Shown piece after piece: positions 63,485 through 64,000 of a DNA stretch of 64,000 bases (its first letter is position 1; every line of letters starts with the position of its first letter). The stretch lies in NCBI RefSeq assembly GCF_016785185.1, contig NZ_JAEKDY010000003.1. The stretch is one strand, 5' to 3'. The position numbers and the translations under genes are program-made. Under the pieces are notes generated by a model, which worked only from the letters and a program-made list of their open reading frames with translations, was not told where the DNA came from and did no database searches. This DNA comes from Heyndrickxia sporothermodurans (GTDB taxonomy: Bacteria; Bacillota; Bacilli; Bacillales; Bacillaceae_C).

Positions 63485-63886
63485 TTTTCCCGTTTCCGAA
63501 ACTAATTTTCGGTCATCTGCAAATGGAGGCTGTTCTAACCATTTTTTCTTAATGAGTAATTTCCCAAATACCCCATAAAGTAACAAGTCATCAAATATGG
63601 CTTTCTCACAATGAAATGTGATATCAGCTCGAATACTTGTTACTATAGCACTGCCGTAATAGGAAATGGCAGCTGCAATTAAAAAGCCGGAATGAAACAA
63701 CATTAATTTATCCGAAAAAGGAGAAATAGTTGATTTTACCACTTCTGGTTCAAGTGCACGAGGTGAATGCAAATCTTCTTTAAGCAATAAATTCGAGAAA
63801 ACTCCAATATGTTTGTTTTTTCTATTTATACACTTGTTAATAAAATGATTGATTTCTTTATCTTTACATACTTGAGTCAATTTCAT
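63464..63886 (-). CDS. DUF3231-like protein, single domain (half length)
   Basis: A 140-residue helical protein matching one ferritin-like repeat of DUF3231 proteins, which usually have two repeats and about 330 residues. It resembles the C-terminal repeat: CKDKEINHFINKCI, then HIGVFSNLLLKEDL, a central helix with SYYGSAIVTSIRADI and the end IKKKWLEQPPFADDRK. The ATG at 63886 has only a weak AGAGC-like upstream signal, and a stop precedes the frame. It may be a truncated remnant rather than a functional protein. Function of the family is unknown; related genes are often sporulation-linked. Confidence 0.55.
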   Translation of the reverse strand: MKLTQVCKDKEINHFINKCINRKNKHIGVFSNLLLKEDLHSPRALEPEVVKSTISPFSDKLMLFHSGFLIAAAISYYGSAIVTSIRADITFHCEKAIFDDLLLYGVFGKLLIKKKWLEQPPFADDRKLVSETGKRNQGSF

Positions 63887-63950
63887 AATTGCTCTTTTTA
63901 AAAATACAGAATCCTACAGAATTTCTAAAATATATTTTTAAAAACAGAAA

Positions 63951-64000
63951 TCATGCTACTTGTTGCTGATTTAATTGTACATTAATTCGGTCTGCGGCTA
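63951..64000 (-). CDS. C-terminal end of an unidentified protein (cut by window edge)
   Basis: The minus strand from the window end reads 15 codons (AADRINVQLNQQQVA) to TGA at 63953-63951. The amino acid use is protein-like but too short to identify, and it may be chance. Confidence 0.25.
   Translation of the reverse strand, partial: AADRINVQLNQQQVA

Overview
The window looks like a stretch of chromosome from a low-GC, endospore-forming member of the Bacillaceae. The reasons are AT-rich DNA with strong AGGAGG-type ribosome sites, frequent TTG and GTG starts, a T-box leader pair, LipM-type lipoylation, a dlt operon, class IV PHA synthase genes, GerP-like spore proteins, and Bacillus-type regulator pairs (YfmP/YfmO-like, AdeR/Ald-like). 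I cannot name the genus or species. I see no rRNA, tRNA, CRISPR array, prophage or intact insertion sequence.

Layout. 1-4070: start of ilvE (minus) diverging from the threonine operon hom-thrC-thrB. 4074-8062: minus-strand wall-polymer operon with a tarI-like cytidylyltransferase, an SDR reductase and two glycerophosphotransferase-type enzymes. 8359-14354: aldehyde dehydrogenase, a decayed acetolactate-synthase-like remnant, a YerD-like glutamate-synthase-domain protein, an MFS exporter plus UspA, and a divergent MerR regulator. 14382-16833: ferrous iron operon feoA-feoB-small Cys-rich protein with a Fur-like site. 17075-20338: frameshifted glutamate dehydrogenase and cgoX. 20923-26020: NSS transporter, aroA (DAHP synthase with chorismate mutase) behind two tandem T-boxes, and lipM-lipA. 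26246-30832: Nudix hydrolase and the Hen1-Pnkp RNA repair pair.

30918-36861: DegV, LysR regulator, acyl-CoA thioesterase, then a spore-type group (GerPA/PF-like, Hsp20, GerPC-like) and a polysaccharide deacetylase. 37037-41574: PAS histidine kinase, YwbE, a PHA locus (SDR-phaR-phaC) and two unlabelled small ORFs. 41794-52756: envelope functions, namely BcrC-like phosphatase, a betaine/ergothioneine-type ABC transporter, a phosphoesterase, a beta-lactamase-fold hydrolase, a solitary MurG and dltXABCD. 53123-57366: alanine utilisation (ald, adeR, amino acid permease) with shared dyads and a cre site. 57586-64000: a secreted SH3/glucosaminidase protein, CBS protein, DUF2269 membrane protein, VWA lipoprotein and a half-length DUF3231 protein.

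Four dispersed repeat families decorate the intergenic regions. Family A (3 copies) is modular with GCGC ends. Family B (7 copies) consists of GGTGTCAGGCACC hairpins placed mostly as terminators. Family C (3 copies plus a relic) is a GC-rich block of about 130-150 bp. Family D is a cluster of CCGGAA-N4-TCCG units lying inside a segment bounded by inverted repeats (20343-20922). The most unusual observations are the tandem T-boxes whose apparent specifier codons differ (Tyr UAU and His CAC), the RNA repair cassette, the inverted-repeat segment, the paired dyads around adeR, and the small ORFs at 39070-39195 and 41476-41574. I did not find a clearly new multi-gene system. All functional calls rest on reading motifs and overall resemblance; no database search was run.
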